Assembly: GCA_031411695.1 (NCBI GenBank)
Contig: JANOBO010000192.1
Span: 1 to 43,973 of the forward strand
From: JAIBCL01 sp031411695
GTDB lineage: Bacteria; Verrucomicrobiota; Verrucomicrobiia; Verrucomicrobiales; Verrucomicrobiaceae
Reading direction: 5' to 3'
Length of the DNA stretch: 43,973 nucleotides
Both the position numbers and the translations under genes were made by a program. The stretch's first letter is position 1. Every line of letters begins with the position of its first letter. Under the pieces are notes generated by a model. It ran no database searches, was not told the DNA's origin, and saw nothing but the letters and a program-made list of their open reading frames with translations. Positions 1 through 8,508 of this stretch are shown piece by piece.

Positions 1-50
1 TCATCGCAAACCTTTAAATCGACATCCACCCCCCACTCAGACACAAATTC

Positions 51-1451
51 ATGAATCCATCCAACACACCCACGTCCACGCCCGCCGCATCGCGCCGGGA
101 TTTTCTCCGCACCGGATCAGCCGCCGCCGTGAGCGCCGCGGCAGCCAGCGTGCTGTCTGTCGAACGCAGTGCCTGGGCCGCCGGCAGTGACGAGATCAAG
201 ATCGGCCTGATCGGCTGCGGCGGCCGGGGTTCGGGCGCGGCGAGCCAGGCGCTGAGCACGAAGCAGGAAGGCGTGAAGCTTTATGCGATGGCGGATGCCT
301 TCAAGGACCGCCTCGACGGCGCGCGCAGCAATCTGAGCACGAAGCACCCGGAGAAGGTGGATGTGAGCGAGGACCGGCAGTTCGTCGGCCCGGACGGTTA
401 TCAAAAGGTGATCGAGAAGTGTGATCTGGTCATCCTGACCACGCCTCCAGGATTTCGCCCGTATCATTTCAAGGCAGCGGTCGAGGCGGGGAAGAACATC
501 TTCATGGAGAAGCCGGTCGCAGTCGATGCGCCTGGGATCCGCACGGTGCAGGAATACGCGAAGATCGCGGACGAGAAGAACCTCAAGGTCGTGGTGGGAC
601 TCCAGCGCCGCTATCAGAACTGCTACATTGAGGCGCTGAAGCAGGTGAAGGAGCAGGGCATCATCGGTGACATCGTGGCGGGCCAGGTTTATTGGAACGG
701 CGGCGGCATCTGGTTCCGCGATCGTCTTCCGGGCCAGAGCGAGCTGCAGTATCAGATGCAAAACTGGTACCACTTCACCTGGCTGTGCGGTGACCACATC
801 AACGAGCAGCACATCCATAACATCGATGTGGCGAACTGGTTCATCGGCGGCCACCCCGAGGTGGCGCAGGGCATGGGCGGCAGGCAGCAGCGCGTGGACA
901 AGAAGTGGGGCCAGATTTACGACCATCACTACGTGGAGTTCACATACGCGAACGGCGTGCGCGTGAACAGCCAGTGCCGCCACCAGGAGAAGACCTTCTC
1001 ACCGGTGCGCGAGGAGTTCACCGGCACCAAGGGCAAGCTCTACCTCAAGAACAGCGGCCAATGCGAGGCGAAGGATCACAAAGGCGAAACCATCTGGCGC
1101 TACCGCCCTGCGCGCGAGGCGGCGGGTGAGGCTGGTGAGAAGAAGGGGCAGCGCCGCGCCAGCGGTGATCCTGATCCGTATCAGACGGAGCACGATGTCC
1201 TCCAAGCCGCAGTCCGCGATAACAAACCGATCAACAACGCCTACTACGGCGCTGAGAGCACGATGACGGCGATCATGGGGCGCATGGCGACCTACTCCGG
1301 GCAGGAGATCACCTGGGATCAGGCGATCAATTCGAAGGTGCAGCACATGCCAGCGATCGTGACCTGGGAGACTGAAGCGCCGGTGAAGCCCGATGCCGAT
1401 GGCTGGTATCCGATCTCCATACCAGGCCGCAACAATGTGCCAGTCGTGTAA
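51..1451 (+). CDS. Tat-exported Gfo/Idh/MocA family oxidoreductase
   Basis: A 466-residue protein. The N-terminus carries a twin-arginine signal (SRRDFLR at residues 14-20, followed by an Ala-rich hydrophobic stretch to about residue 44), so export of a folded, cofactor-loaded enzyme is expected. A Rossmann dinucleotide site follows (GLIGCGGRGSG, about residues 52-62), and the EKPVAVD segment is the family's usual Glu-Lys-Pro motif, whose Lys normally takes part in catalysis. The C-terminal half is the alpha/beta substrate-binding fold. Secreted Gfo/Idh/MocA proteins of this type are strongly expanded in Verrucomicrobiota and Planctomycetota and are thought to act on sugars or polyols; the substrate cannot be read here. 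The gene stands alone and is followed by a strong hairpin terminator. The start is the first ATG placed directly before the Tat signal. Confidence 0.9.
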   Translation: MNPSNTPTSTPAASRRDFLRTGSAAAVSAAAASVLSVERSAWAAGSDEIKIGLIGCGGRGSGAASQALSTKQEGVKLYAMADAFKDRLDGARSNLSTKHPEKVDVSEDRQFVGPDGYQKVIEKCDLVILTTPPGFRPYHFKAAVEAGKNIFMEKPVAVDAPGIRTVQEYAKIADEKNLKVVVGLQRRYQNCYIEALKQVKEQGIIGDIVAGQVYWNGGGIWFRDRLPGQSELQYQMQNWYHFTWLCGDHINEQHIHNIDVANWFIGGHPEVAQGMGGRQQRVDKKWGQIYDHHYVEFTYANGVRVNSQCRHQEKTFSPVREEFTGTKGKLYLKNSGQCEAKDHKGETIWRYRPAREAAGEAGEKKGQRRASGDPDPYQTEHDVLQAAVRDNKPINNAYYGAESTMTAIMGRMATYSGQEITWDQAINSKVQHMPAIVTWETEAPVKPDADGWYPISIPGRNNVPVV

Positions 1452-1500
1452 CTCGGGCGTCCTCGAACGCCGCTGATTTCAGGGCGCGGAAGTTCAAAAG

Positions 1501-1537
1501 AAAACCCGGCTCCCTCTCGCGAGGAAGCCGGGTTTTT
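1501..1537. terminator. Bidirectional rho-independent terminator
   Basis: A perfect stem (AACCCGGCT at 1503-1511 with AGCCGGGTT at 1526-1534, extended inward by CCTC/GAGG) is flanked by an A-run on the left and a T-run on the right. It lies between the convergent oxidoreductase and EF-hand genes and can end transcription from both sides. Confidence 0.85.
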
Positions 1538-1563
1538 GCTTTCTTCAAAGAAGCCGCGCGGCG

Positions 1564-1848
1564 TTACTTGGCCTTCTTTTTCTTGGTGGTGTCTCCACGA
1601 CGCACGCGATACGGAGCGAACTCGTTGGGCGAGATGAAGCCATCGCTGTCGGTGTCGATCTTCGCGAACATCTGCTTGGTGTTCTCCTCCCCCTTGCGGC
1701 CTGCGTCGGCGGTGGCGAACTCGCTAGGCGAGAGCTTGCCGTCGTTGTTCTTGTCCGCTGTCTTAAAATTCGGCGGCTCGGCGGCGAGCGTGTCAGTGAC
1801 TCCGCTGAGCGCGGCGACGAGGGTGAGCAGGATGATTTTGTTTTTCAT
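1564..1848 (-). CDS. Small secreted EF-hand calcium-binding protein
   Basis: A 94-residue protein with a signal peptide (hydrophobic residues 5-22, cleavage likely near TLAAE). It has two canonical 12-residue EF-hand loops: D32-E43 (D-x-N-x-D-G) and D65-E76 (D-T-D-S-D-G-F-I). The last 10 residues are Lys-rich (TTKKKKAK). Such short exported EF-hand proteins are common in Verrucomicrobiota and Planctomycetota. Calcium binding is well supported by the loops, but the partner or role is unknown. The gene converges on the upstream oxidoreductase and is divergent from proS. Confidence 0.85.
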   Translation of the reverse strand: MKNKIILLTLVAALSGVTDTLAAEPPNFKTADKNNDGKLSPSEFATADAGRKGEENTKQMFAKIDTDSDGFISPNEFAPYRVRRGDTTKKKKAK

Positions 1849-1972
1849 GGTGTCGGCTGGATGTTTGGATTTAGGCGGGAAATGTTCCCACAGCGGCGGT
1901 GGATAACGATGGGACCGGTTGCGATCTTATGCGTTGAGTTATCGCACGGCAAGAACGGACTGCCGGCGTGAT

Positions 1973-2000
1973 TTGACCATCAGGGTATTTCCTCTACTTT
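1973..2000 (+). promoter_or_regulatory. Candidate sigma70-type promoter for proS
   Basis: TTGACC (1973-1978) and TACTTT (1995-2000) are 16 bases apart, and the proS ATG follows at 2010. No Shine-Dalgarno sequence is visible, so if this promoter is real the mRNA would have an almost absent leader. Consensus match only. Confidence 0.25.
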
Positions 2001-2009
2001 GGCCGCCCC

Positions 2010-3545
2010 ATGAGCCAGCCCACCACCGCCATCACGCCAACCCGCGCCGAAGATTTCCCAGAATGGTATCAGCAGGTGGTGCGGGCCTCTGACATGGCGG
2101 AGAACTCCGAGGTGCGCGGCTGCATGGTGATCAAGCCATGGGGCTATGGCCTCTGGGAGAACATCCAGCGGCAGCTCGACGTGATGTTCAAGGACACCGG
2201 TCATGTGAACGCGTATTTTCCGCTGCTCATCCCGCTGAGCTATTTGGAAAAGGAGGCCCAGCACGCGGAGGGCTTTGCCACCGAGTGCGCGGTCGTGACT
2301 CATCACCGCCTGGAGGCGCGGAAGCAGCCCGACGGGACGACGAAAATGGTGCCGACCGGCGAGCTGCCGGAGCCATTCGTCATCCGGCCGACGAGCGAGA
2401 CGATCATCGGCGCGGCGTTTGCGCGCTGGGTGGAGAGCTACCGCGACCTGCCATTGCTCATCAACCAGTGGGCAAACGTGATGCGCTGGGAGATGAGGCC
2501 GCGTCTGTTTTTACGCACAGCGGAGTTCCTGTGGCAGGAAGGCCACACGGCGCATGAAACCGTGGAGGAGGCGATGGAGGAGACGCGCACGATGCACCGC
2601 GTGTACGCTGACTTTTTGCGCAATCACCTGGCCATCCCTGTGATCCCCGGTGAGAAGACAGAGCGGGAGCGCTTTCCCGGCGCGGTGAACACCTTCACCG
2701 TCGAGGCGATGGTGCAGGATCGGAAGGCGATCCAAGCGGGTACATCGCACTTCCTCGGACAGAATTTTTCAAAGGCATCGGGCATCCAGTTTCTCGGTCG
2801 GGATAACCAGCGCCAGCATGCGTGGACGACGAGCTGGGGCATGAGCACGCGCGTCATCGGCACTCTGATTATGGCGCACGGTGACGACGACGGCGTGATC
2901 GTGCCGCCACGCGTGGCGCCGCACCAGATCGTGATCCTTCCCGTCACGCCGAAGCCTGACACGCGCCGGGAGGTGATCGATGCCTGCGAGGCGCTGGCGC
3001 AAACCTTGAAGACCCAGATCTTCGGCGGTGAACCCCTGCGCGTGCATGTGGACAAGCGCGATCTTCAAGGCGGGACGAAGAATTGGGAGTGGATCAAGAA
3101 AGGTGTGCCGCTCCGTGTGGAGATGGGCCCACGGGACATTACCAGCCGCAGCGTCGCCGTTTGCCGGCGTGATCTCGGTCCGAAGGCGAAGGAGATCATG
3201 GGCAAGGAGGACTTCCTGCGAAATGTCACAGACCTGCTGGAGGAAATCCAAGCCAACCTTCTTGCGCGCGCCACAGCTTTGCGCGACGAGCACACGCGGA
3301 AGCTCGAGACGCTCGACGAGTTCAAGGCGTTCTTTGGCGCGGCTGATGATGAGAAGGGCCCGGCGCGTGGTGGCTTTGCCCTGATGCACTGGGCTGGAAG
3401 CAGCGAGGATGAGGACTCGCTGGCCAAGGAGTTCAAGACAACGATCCGCTGCATCCCCCATGGGGACGAGTATGCGGAGGCGGGCGCCTGCTTTTTCACC
3501 GGCCGGCCCAGCGCGCGGCGGGTTATTTTCGCGAAGAGCTATTGA
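2010..3545 (+). CDS. proS: Prolyl-tRNA synthetase, type 3 (archaeal/eukaryote-like)
   Basis: A 511-residue class II aminoacyl-tRNA synthetase that charges tRNA-Pro in the cytoplasm. The opening (EDFPEWYQQVV..AENSEVRGCMVIKPWGYGLWE), the class II motif 2 region (TSETIIG...NVMRWEMRPRLFLRTAEFLWQEGHTAH) and motif 3 (TSWGMSTRVIGTLIMAHGDDDG) match the shorter ProS type 3 architecture. The anticodon-binding and C-terminal zinc-ribbon-like domains follow, ending in the typical AKSY. The bacterial ProS insertion (editing) domain between motifs 2 and 3 is absent, as expected for type 3. It overlaps the 3' end of the convergent esterase gene by 7 bases. The start is the first ATG; no clear ribosome-binding site precedes it. 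Confidence 0.96.
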   Translation: MSQPTTAITPTRAEDFPEWYQQVVRASDMAENSEVRGCMVIKPWGYGLWENIQRQLDVMFKDTGHVNAYFPLLIPLSYLEKEAQHAEGFATECAVVTHHRLEARKQPDGTTKMVPTGELPEPFVIRPTSETIIGAAFARWVESYRDLPLLINQWANVMRWEMRPRLFLRTAEFLWQEGHTAHETVEEAMEETRTMHRVYADFLRNHLAIPVIPGEKTERERFPGAVNTFTVEAMVQDRKAIQAGTSHFLGQNFSKASGIQFLGRDNQRQHAWTTSWGMSTRVIGTLIMAHGDDDGVIVPPRVAPHQIVILPVTPKPDTRREVIDACEALAQTLKTQIFGGEPLRVHVDKRDLQGGTKNWEWIKKGVPLRVEMGPRDITSRSVAVCRRDLGPKAKEIMGKEDFLRNVTDLLEEIQANLLARATALRDEHTRKLETLDEFKAFFGAADDEKGPARGGFALMHWAGSSEDEDSLAKEFKTTIRCIPHGDEYAEAGACFFTGRPSARRVIFAKSY

Positions 3546-4423
3546 GCCAGCACAGCGGACAGCCAGTCTCGAAGTTTTTTGCGGCCAGGCACGTCACGCA
3601 AGAGCCACTGGTCGGAATGGTTGCGAAACGGGATGGACTCAAACGTCCAGTTCCCCTGAATGCCGCTGTCCCGCAGAAACGCCTCGGTTCCCGCTGCCGA
3701 GCCTTCGTGACTGATGAATTGCGGCCTGCCTCCGAGCCGGTGAAGTCTTGCCAGCGCTGAAGGCCGGTCCGCGCCCGCGTATGGCCACTTCCCACTCACG
3801 CCGTCGTAATGACTGTGGCAGATGAAAGCGCGCCAGAGACGGGCGATCTCCTCGTCGTGCAGACCGATGAAGTTGCAGGCGATGGAGCCCCGCGAGAATC
3901 CTGCGAGAATAACCTTTTCCGGATCACCGCTGAAGCTCGCGCAGACCTCCTTCACTGTGGCCATGCAATAGCGTTTTGTCTCGGTGACATCACCCCACCA
4001 GACCGGGGTGTTTTGCTTTTCCTCAACCTTTGCCTCCACACACGGCATGACCACCCAGATGAAACCCTTCCCACCACTGATGCCGAACCCGAGGCTGGCG
4101 TCCTCCACATTGCCCGTGCAGGCGTCGCCGAATTTATTTCGGTAGTTCCCATTTCCGGGATACTCAACGATGACCGGCCACGTCCTGTCAGGCGTCCAGT
4201 CCGTCGGGAGGTAGAGGGCGTGATGTACCCCCGTGCCCCGCCATGCTTTCGAGACTTGGGCGACCCTTCGGCCGGCACCGGGAGCGCCGGTCGGCTGGCA
4301 GTGGGGAACGATGAGATCGCACAGGACCGCAGACAAATCGCGCAGCTCAGCGCCGGGCGCCAAGGCAGTGGCGATGAAGGGAAGGACGTTGATTAGGCGA
4401 AAAGTCGAGGGTCGCAATTGCAT
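3539..4423 (-). CDS. Secreted alpha/beta-hydrolase (esterase-like)
   Basis: A 294-residue protein from the ATG at 4423; a start 14 codons upstream at 4465 is possible. Starting at 4423 puts a signal peptide at the N-terminus (hydrophobic LINVLPFIATALA), which is why it is preferred. The nucleophile elbow is GFSRG (Gly-x-Ser-x-Gly) in VILAGFSRGSIACNF, and a late FRNHSDQW segment supplies a candidate catalytic His. The fold resembles the PHB-depolymerase/feruloyl-esterase group of alpha/beta hydrolases; the substrate is unknown. The gene is divergent from the hybrid kinase and converges on proS with overlapping ends. Confidence 0.75.
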   Translation of the reverse strand: MQLRPSTFRLINVLPFIATALAPGAELRDLSAVLCDLIVPHCQPTGAPGAGRRVAQVSKAWRGTGVHHALYLPTDWTPDRTWPVIVEYPGNGNYRNKFGDACTGNVEDASLGFGISGGKGFIWVVMPCVEAKVEEKQNTPVWWGDVTETKRYCMATVKEVCASFSGDPEKVILAGFSRGSIACNFIGLHDEEIARLWRAFICHSHYDGVSGKWPYAGADRPSALARLHRLGGRPQFISHEGSAAGTEAFLRDSGIQGNWTFESIPFRNHSDQWLLRDVPGRKKLRDWLSAVLAQ

Positions 4424-4547
4424 GGTGACGAAACGGCCCGGAAAGCCAAAAGTGCTCAGGTTCATGCATTCAGGCCCTCGACTTACCGAGTTCCCAACGA
4501 AGTAAAGCTTGCTTGACTAGTATAATTATAATACTTTTCATACACTC

Positions 4548-7022
4548 GTGAACTTTAGCTCCCCTTCCCATTCAGGCCTGTCTGCCCGCTCCAGTGCGAC
4601 CCCGTCGAATTCTTGTCGTTCGCCGGTCCCTCCCTTGCTCGAGTCCGACTCGACGGTTCCTTCACCCGCCTCGGATGACGCTGGTGCCATCCGGGCCGAC
4701 ATCCTGATGCCAATGCTGGCGGAGCAATGGCTTAAGCTCATCACCAAGGTGTTGAAGGACAAAAAGCCCGCCAACGCACCGTTCCAAATCGACTCGGCGG
4801 GAAGGACGCGGCGATTCGAGACCATCATTCGGGAGCTTGATCAAAGTGGCGGCACCTTACCGCTGGTGCCCCCAAGCCGGCAGGCACAGGCCGCAGACAC
4901 ACTCTCGAGCGAAGCCGAAAGCCTACAGGTAAGCGGACAGTTGCTGGAGCGCATGAACTCGGCACTGCAAAAGCTGACTTCCAACACGAAACGCCACGGG
5001 CAAAATCTCATCGTCGCACTGCGCGAGATCACCGAGGCGGCGGGGGCGAGCTTGAACGTGGCACGGTCCAGCGTCTGGGTTTCTGCGGAAGGCGGCGCGA
5101 AGCTTCGCTGTCTGGACCTTTACGAGCAGAGGGAACACCGGCACTCGACGGGTCCGGACGTTCTTGCGGTGGACTACCCGGCCTATTTTGCGGCGCTTGC
5201 CAGTCATCGCGTCATCGATGCCCACATCGCGCAGAAAGACCCGCGCACTCACGAGTTCGCAGCATCGCACCTGGCACCGCACGGGATTTCCTCTTTACTC
5301 AATGCGCCGATCCGGCGCGATGGGGCGCTCGTCGGCGTGATCTGCCTGGAGCATGTGGGGCAGGCGCGTCGGTGGACCACGGAGGATGTCGCTTTCATCG
5401 GATCTTTGGCAGATCTGATCTCCCTCATCGTCGAGTCCAGTGAGCGCCAGCGTGCGGAAACCGGGCTGAAATATTCACACTCCCTTCTGACTGCGGCCTT
5501 CAATGCCACGGCCGACGGAATCGCCATCGTGGACCGGAGCGGCATCATCACCGGATTCAACAAACGATTCCTCGACCTATGGGGCGTTCAGCAGGACCAG
5601 CTCGCCAAGCGGTCACTCGCCGAAGTGCTGCCGCTTTTCGCCAGTCAGGTCAGCGATCCGCAGGCGTTCACCGAGGGCTTGAAGACCCTGTCGGACCATC
5701 CCGAGGTTGAAACCAGCGATGTCATCGAGTGCAAGGATGGTAGAGTCTTCGAGCGCACTTCCAAACCCCAACGGCTCGACAACGAGATCGTCGGCCGGGT
5801 CAGTTGCTACCGCGACGTGACCGACCACCGGAAGTCTGAGCAGGCGAGCAAATCTCTGGAAACCATGCTGCGCCAAACTCAGAAACTAGAGGCGCTTGGC
5901 ACACTCGCTGGCGGAATTGCCCACGACTTTAACAACATCCTCACGGCAGTGCTCGGTCACGCGGAGCTCGCCTTGGCCCAGACGTCCGAGCCGCGCGTGC
6001 AGCAATCCCTGAGCGAGATTTTCAAGGCGAGTGACCGCGCGAAAAACCTGGTCAAACAGATCCTCACCTTCTGCCGTCAGCGACCGCCGGAAAGACAGAC
6101 CCAACAACTGAGGCCTTTGTTAGAGGAGGTGGTGAAGCTGCTGCGTGCGTCCATCCCAGCGGCGATTGAGATCAAACAGGAGTTCGATCGCGGCCGCAGC
6201 TCTGCCCGCATCGATCCGGCGCAGATTCATCAAGTGTTGATGAACCTTTGCACAAACTCCTCGCACGCCATGCGCGAGAGGGGCGGCATCATCCGCCTGG
6301 GCGAGGCGCTGGTCGAAGTCTCCGCAGCGGCCGCACCGAACTACCCCGGCCTGAATCCTGGACCGTACGCCCACATCTGGGTGTCAGACACCGGCTGCGG
6401 CATGGACACCGCGACAGTGCAGCGGATCTTCGAGCCTTTCTTCACAACCAAGCCGGTCGGAGAAGGAACCGGACTCGGGCTCTCAGTGGTCCACGGCATC
6501 ATCCAGTCCCACGACGGAGCGATCACGGTGGAAAGTGAACAGGGGCGCGGCACAACGTTTCACATCTATCTCCCTGCCATCATCGGTGAGGAGAAAGCCG
6601 CCGAGTCATACACCGCAGGCGAATCACCGCGGAGCCGGGGTGAGCGCATCATGTACATCGATGATGACGAATCCGTCGGTCACTTCGTGCGGCAGGCGCT
6701 CGAGATGCTTGACTATGATGTGGTCGTGTTCACCCACCCCGTTGAGGCACTCGAACACTTCCGCACAAAATCGTACGACTATGATTTGCTCATCACAGAC
6801 ATGGGCATGCCTCGTGTGAGCGGCCTCGAGCTGTCCACCCGCGCGCAGAAGATTGCGCCCGGGATCCCCATCATCCTCATGAGCGGCAATTCGGGGGACG
6901 TGCCCTTCCCCACTTTGGCAAAGGCCGGCATCAGGCGCGTCGTCACGAAACCCGTATCCTGCCGCGACCTCTCCATCGTCGTCCGCGAGGTGCTCGACAT
7001 GAACCGCACTGGCGAGGACTGA
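4548..7022 (+). CDS. Hybrid sensor histidine kinase/response regulator (GAF-PAS-HisKA-HATPase-REC)
   Basis: An 824-residue soluble protein without membrane segments. Domains in order: Ser/Pro-rich N-terminus (1-55); helical/coiled region (55-140); GAF (about 140-300, with the GISSLLNAPI..GVICLEH signature); PAS (about 305-430); HisKA with phospho-acceptor H459 in GGIAHDFNNIL; HATPase_c (N-box LMNLCTNSSHAM, G boxes DTGCGMD and GEGTGLGLS); REC with acidic cluster YIDDDES, phospho-acceptor D751 in ITDMGMP and conserved Lys in VTKP. It should autophosphorylate in response to a cytoplasmic cue and pass phosphate to its own receiver. No separate response regulator gene lies next to it. The start shown is GTG without a ribosome-binding site; an ATG at 4707, just before the first predicted helix, is a serious alternative. 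Confidence 0.9.
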   Translation: MNFSSPSHSGLSARSSATPSNSCRSPVPPLLESDSTVPSPASDDAGAIRADILMPMLAEQWLKLITKVLKDKKPANAPFQIDSAGRTRRFETIIRELDQSGGTLPLVPPSRQAQAADTLSSEAESLQVSGQLLERMNSALQKLTSNTKRHGQNLIVALREITEAAGASLNVARSSVWVSAEGGAKLRCLDLYEQREHRHSTGPDVLAVDYPAYFAALASHRVIDAHIAQKDPRTHEFAASHLAPHGISSLLNAPIRRDGALVGVICLEHVGQARRWTTEDVAFIGSLADLISLIVESSERQRAETGLKYSHSLLTAAFNATADGIAIVDRSGIITGFNKRFLDLWGVQQDQLAKRSLAEVLPLFASQVSDPQAFTEGLKTLSDHPEVETSDVIECKDGRVFERTSKPQRLDNEIVGRVSCYRDVTDHRKSEQASKSLETMLRQTQKLEALGTLAGGIAHDFNNILTAVLGHAELALAQTSEPRVQQSLSEIFKASDRAKNLVKQILTFCRQRPPERQTQQLRPLLEEVVKLLRASIPAAIEIKQEFDRGRSSARIDPAQIHQVLMNLCTNSSHAMRERGGIIRLGEALVEVSAAAAPNYPGLNPGPYAHIWVSDTGCGMDTATVQRIFEPFFTTKPVGEGTGLGLSVVHGIIQSHDGAITVESEQGRGTTFHIYLPAIIGEEKAAESYTAGESPRSRGERIMYIDDDESVGHFVRQALEMLDYDVVVFTHPVEALEHFRTKSYDYDLLITDMGMPRVSGLELSTRAQKIAPGIPIILMSGNSGDVPFPTLAKAGIRRVVTKPVSCRDLSIVVREVLDMNRTGED

Positions 7023-7032
7023 TCACTGCGGC

Positions 7033-7647
7033 TCACGCGTCTTTCCGCCGCGCCCACTTTTTTCCCGCGCGAAGCGCCGCCAGCGTCTGCCGCAGCCTTG
7101 CGTCTCGCGTCTCCGCGCGCTTTGCGGTTCCGATCCACACATTGTACTCCCGCTGGTAAGAGGGCTTGAGTTCATTGAAAAAGTCCGCAGCAGGCCGGTT
7201 TCTCGCCAGCGCCTCCTCGAGCGCGGGCGGCATCGGCCAATCCTCGCGGCGCGGTCCTCGCGGCGGCGGCGGCAGCGCGGGAAAGGCATCCAGGGACACC
7301 GCAGCGGCCAGCATCTGCCGCAGCGCACGCAGGTCAAACCCATCCAGCGACCTGACCTTGATGCTGCGGATGTTCGTGCTCCTCTCGTTCGGCGTGAACA
7401 TCGCCTGTGGGTCGTGAATCTCAGTCCCTCGAAAGAAGGTGATGCCGAGATGTTTTTTGCACGCGCTCAATCCGCACACCAGCTTTCGTCCGGAGAGGCA
7501 GAGCATGTTCCATTTGATGCTTTCGGTCAGATCGGGCTCCCACCGGAGGAGCCGCTCCCGCACTTCGTGCGCGAGCGGTCGGGAGACCTCCGGCGCGGTG
7601 CGGAGCCACTTTTCTGGATCGCGCGTTTTGGCAGGTGAGCAGTCCAT
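7033..7647 (-). CDS. YdeI/OmpD-associated family protein (DUF1801-like)
   Basis: A 204-residue protein. The N-terminal half has the DUF1801/YdhG-like fold pattern (WEPDLTESIKWNMLCLSGRKLVCGLSACKKHLGITFFRG). The C-terminal half has the YdeI-type bacteriocin-protection helix (PPALEEALARNRPAADFFNELKPSYQREYNVWIGTAKRAETRDARLRQTL). Proteins of this family are annotated as bacteriocin-protection or iron-related, but the molecular function is not established. It ends 10 bases after the convergent kinase stop and lies 55 bases downstream of truA on the same strand. Confidence 0.75.
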   Translation of the reverse strand: MDCSPAKTRDPEKWLRTAPEVSRPLAHEVRERLLRWEPDLTESIKWNMLCLSGRKLVCGLSACKKHLGITFFRGTEIHDPQAMFTPNERSTNIRSIKVRSLDGFDLRALRQMLAAAVSLDAFPALPPPPRGPRREDWPMPPALEEALARNRPAADFFNELKPSYQREYNVWIGTAKRAETRDARLRQTLAALRAGKKWARRKDA

Positions 7648-7702
7648 CTCGAGATTCTCATTCCATCTGAACTCGTGGCACAGGCATGTTTCCCAGCGGC
7701 GT

Positions 7703-8497
7703 TCAATACAGCACGCGCACGAGATACAACCCGTCAGCAGGCGCCATCACATGATTCTTGAGGCCTGCCGGATCCGTGAGCAAGGATGAAAACCACTCGC
7801 GGCTTTCACCGCAGCGGCCCACATGAAAAACGCCGCCGACGATCAGGCGCACCATCTTGTAAAGAAACCCATCGCCCTCGATCTCGATCTCGATGACATC
7901 GTCAGACGGGCGCAGGAGTTCGACACGGGTGAGCGTGCGCGTCATATCCTCCGCACACCCGCGGCGTTCCTCGTCGCTGATGTGACCGCGGTTGGCGGAG
8001 AGCCGGGCGAAATTGTGGGTGCCGGCCAAAAGCCGGATGCATTCCGACATCGCGTCATCGTCCAGCGGGCCATACACATGCCAGGCGCGCCGGACCTCGA
8101 AGGGTGACATCACCCTGTGCCGCCACACACGGTAGCGGTACACCTTCGCCCTCGCGTCAAAGCGTGCATGAAACGCATCCGACACCGGCTCGGCGGTGAG
8201 GATGCGGATGGAGCTCGGCAGCAATGCGTTTAGCGCCTGGCACCACGCGGCATCCGTCAGCCTGCACTCGACTGGCACATCAGCGTGCGCCACCTGACCG
8301 ACCGCATGCACGCCTGCGTCCGTCCTGCCGGACCCCTGGATGCGCACGGGCGTGTCCGCGAGTTTTGACAAGGCGAGCTGGACTTGATCCTGCACGGTGT
8401 CGCCCCCAGGCAATGTCTGCCAGCCGCGCCAAGGGGCGCCATCATACGCGATCGTCAGCTTGAGCCGCCGCTTTGCGGGTGGAAGAGAGCTTTCCAT
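7703..8497 (-). CDS. truA: tRNA pseudouridine(38-40) synthase TruA
   Basis: A 264-residue protein that isomerises uridines 38-40 in the tRNA anticodon arm. The start at 8497 (MESSLPP) places the typical opening KLTIAYDGAPWRGWQ at residues 13-27, and the catalytic Asp is D60 in GSGRTDAGVHA. FYARYDA-like (FHARFDARAKVYRYR) and late GDGFLYKMVRLIVG motifs complete the family pattern. The reading frame stays open for 139 more codons upstream, but these overlap dgt and lack TruA similarity, so they are excluded. It begins 11 bases after dgt and is probably co-transcribed with it. Confidence 0.95.
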   Translation of the reverse strand: MESSLPPAKRRLKLTIAYDGAPWRGWQTLPGGDTVQDQVQLALSKLADTPVRIQGSGRTDAGVHAVGQVAHADVPVECRLTDAAWCQALNALLPSSIRILTAEPVSDAFHARFDARAKVYRYRVWRHRVMSPFEVRRAWHVYGPLDDDAMSECIRLLAGTHNFARLSANRGHISDEERRGCAEDMTRTLTRVELLRPSDDVIEIEIEGDGFLYKMVRLIVGGVFHVGRCGESREWFSSLLTDPAGLKNHVMAPADGLYLVRVLY

Positions 8498-8508
8498 GCC
8501 GGCGGGCC

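Noticed and set aside
117..983. 288-residue open frame antisense to the oxidoreductase gene
   Set aside because: No motif; His/Leu/Arg-rich composition expected from the complement of a GC-rich gene.
4513..4546. Possible kinase promoter (TTGACT with TATAAT-like sequences)
   Set aside because: The TATAAT matches lie only 2 or 8 bases from TTGACT, and no -10-like hexamer sits at 16-18 bases.
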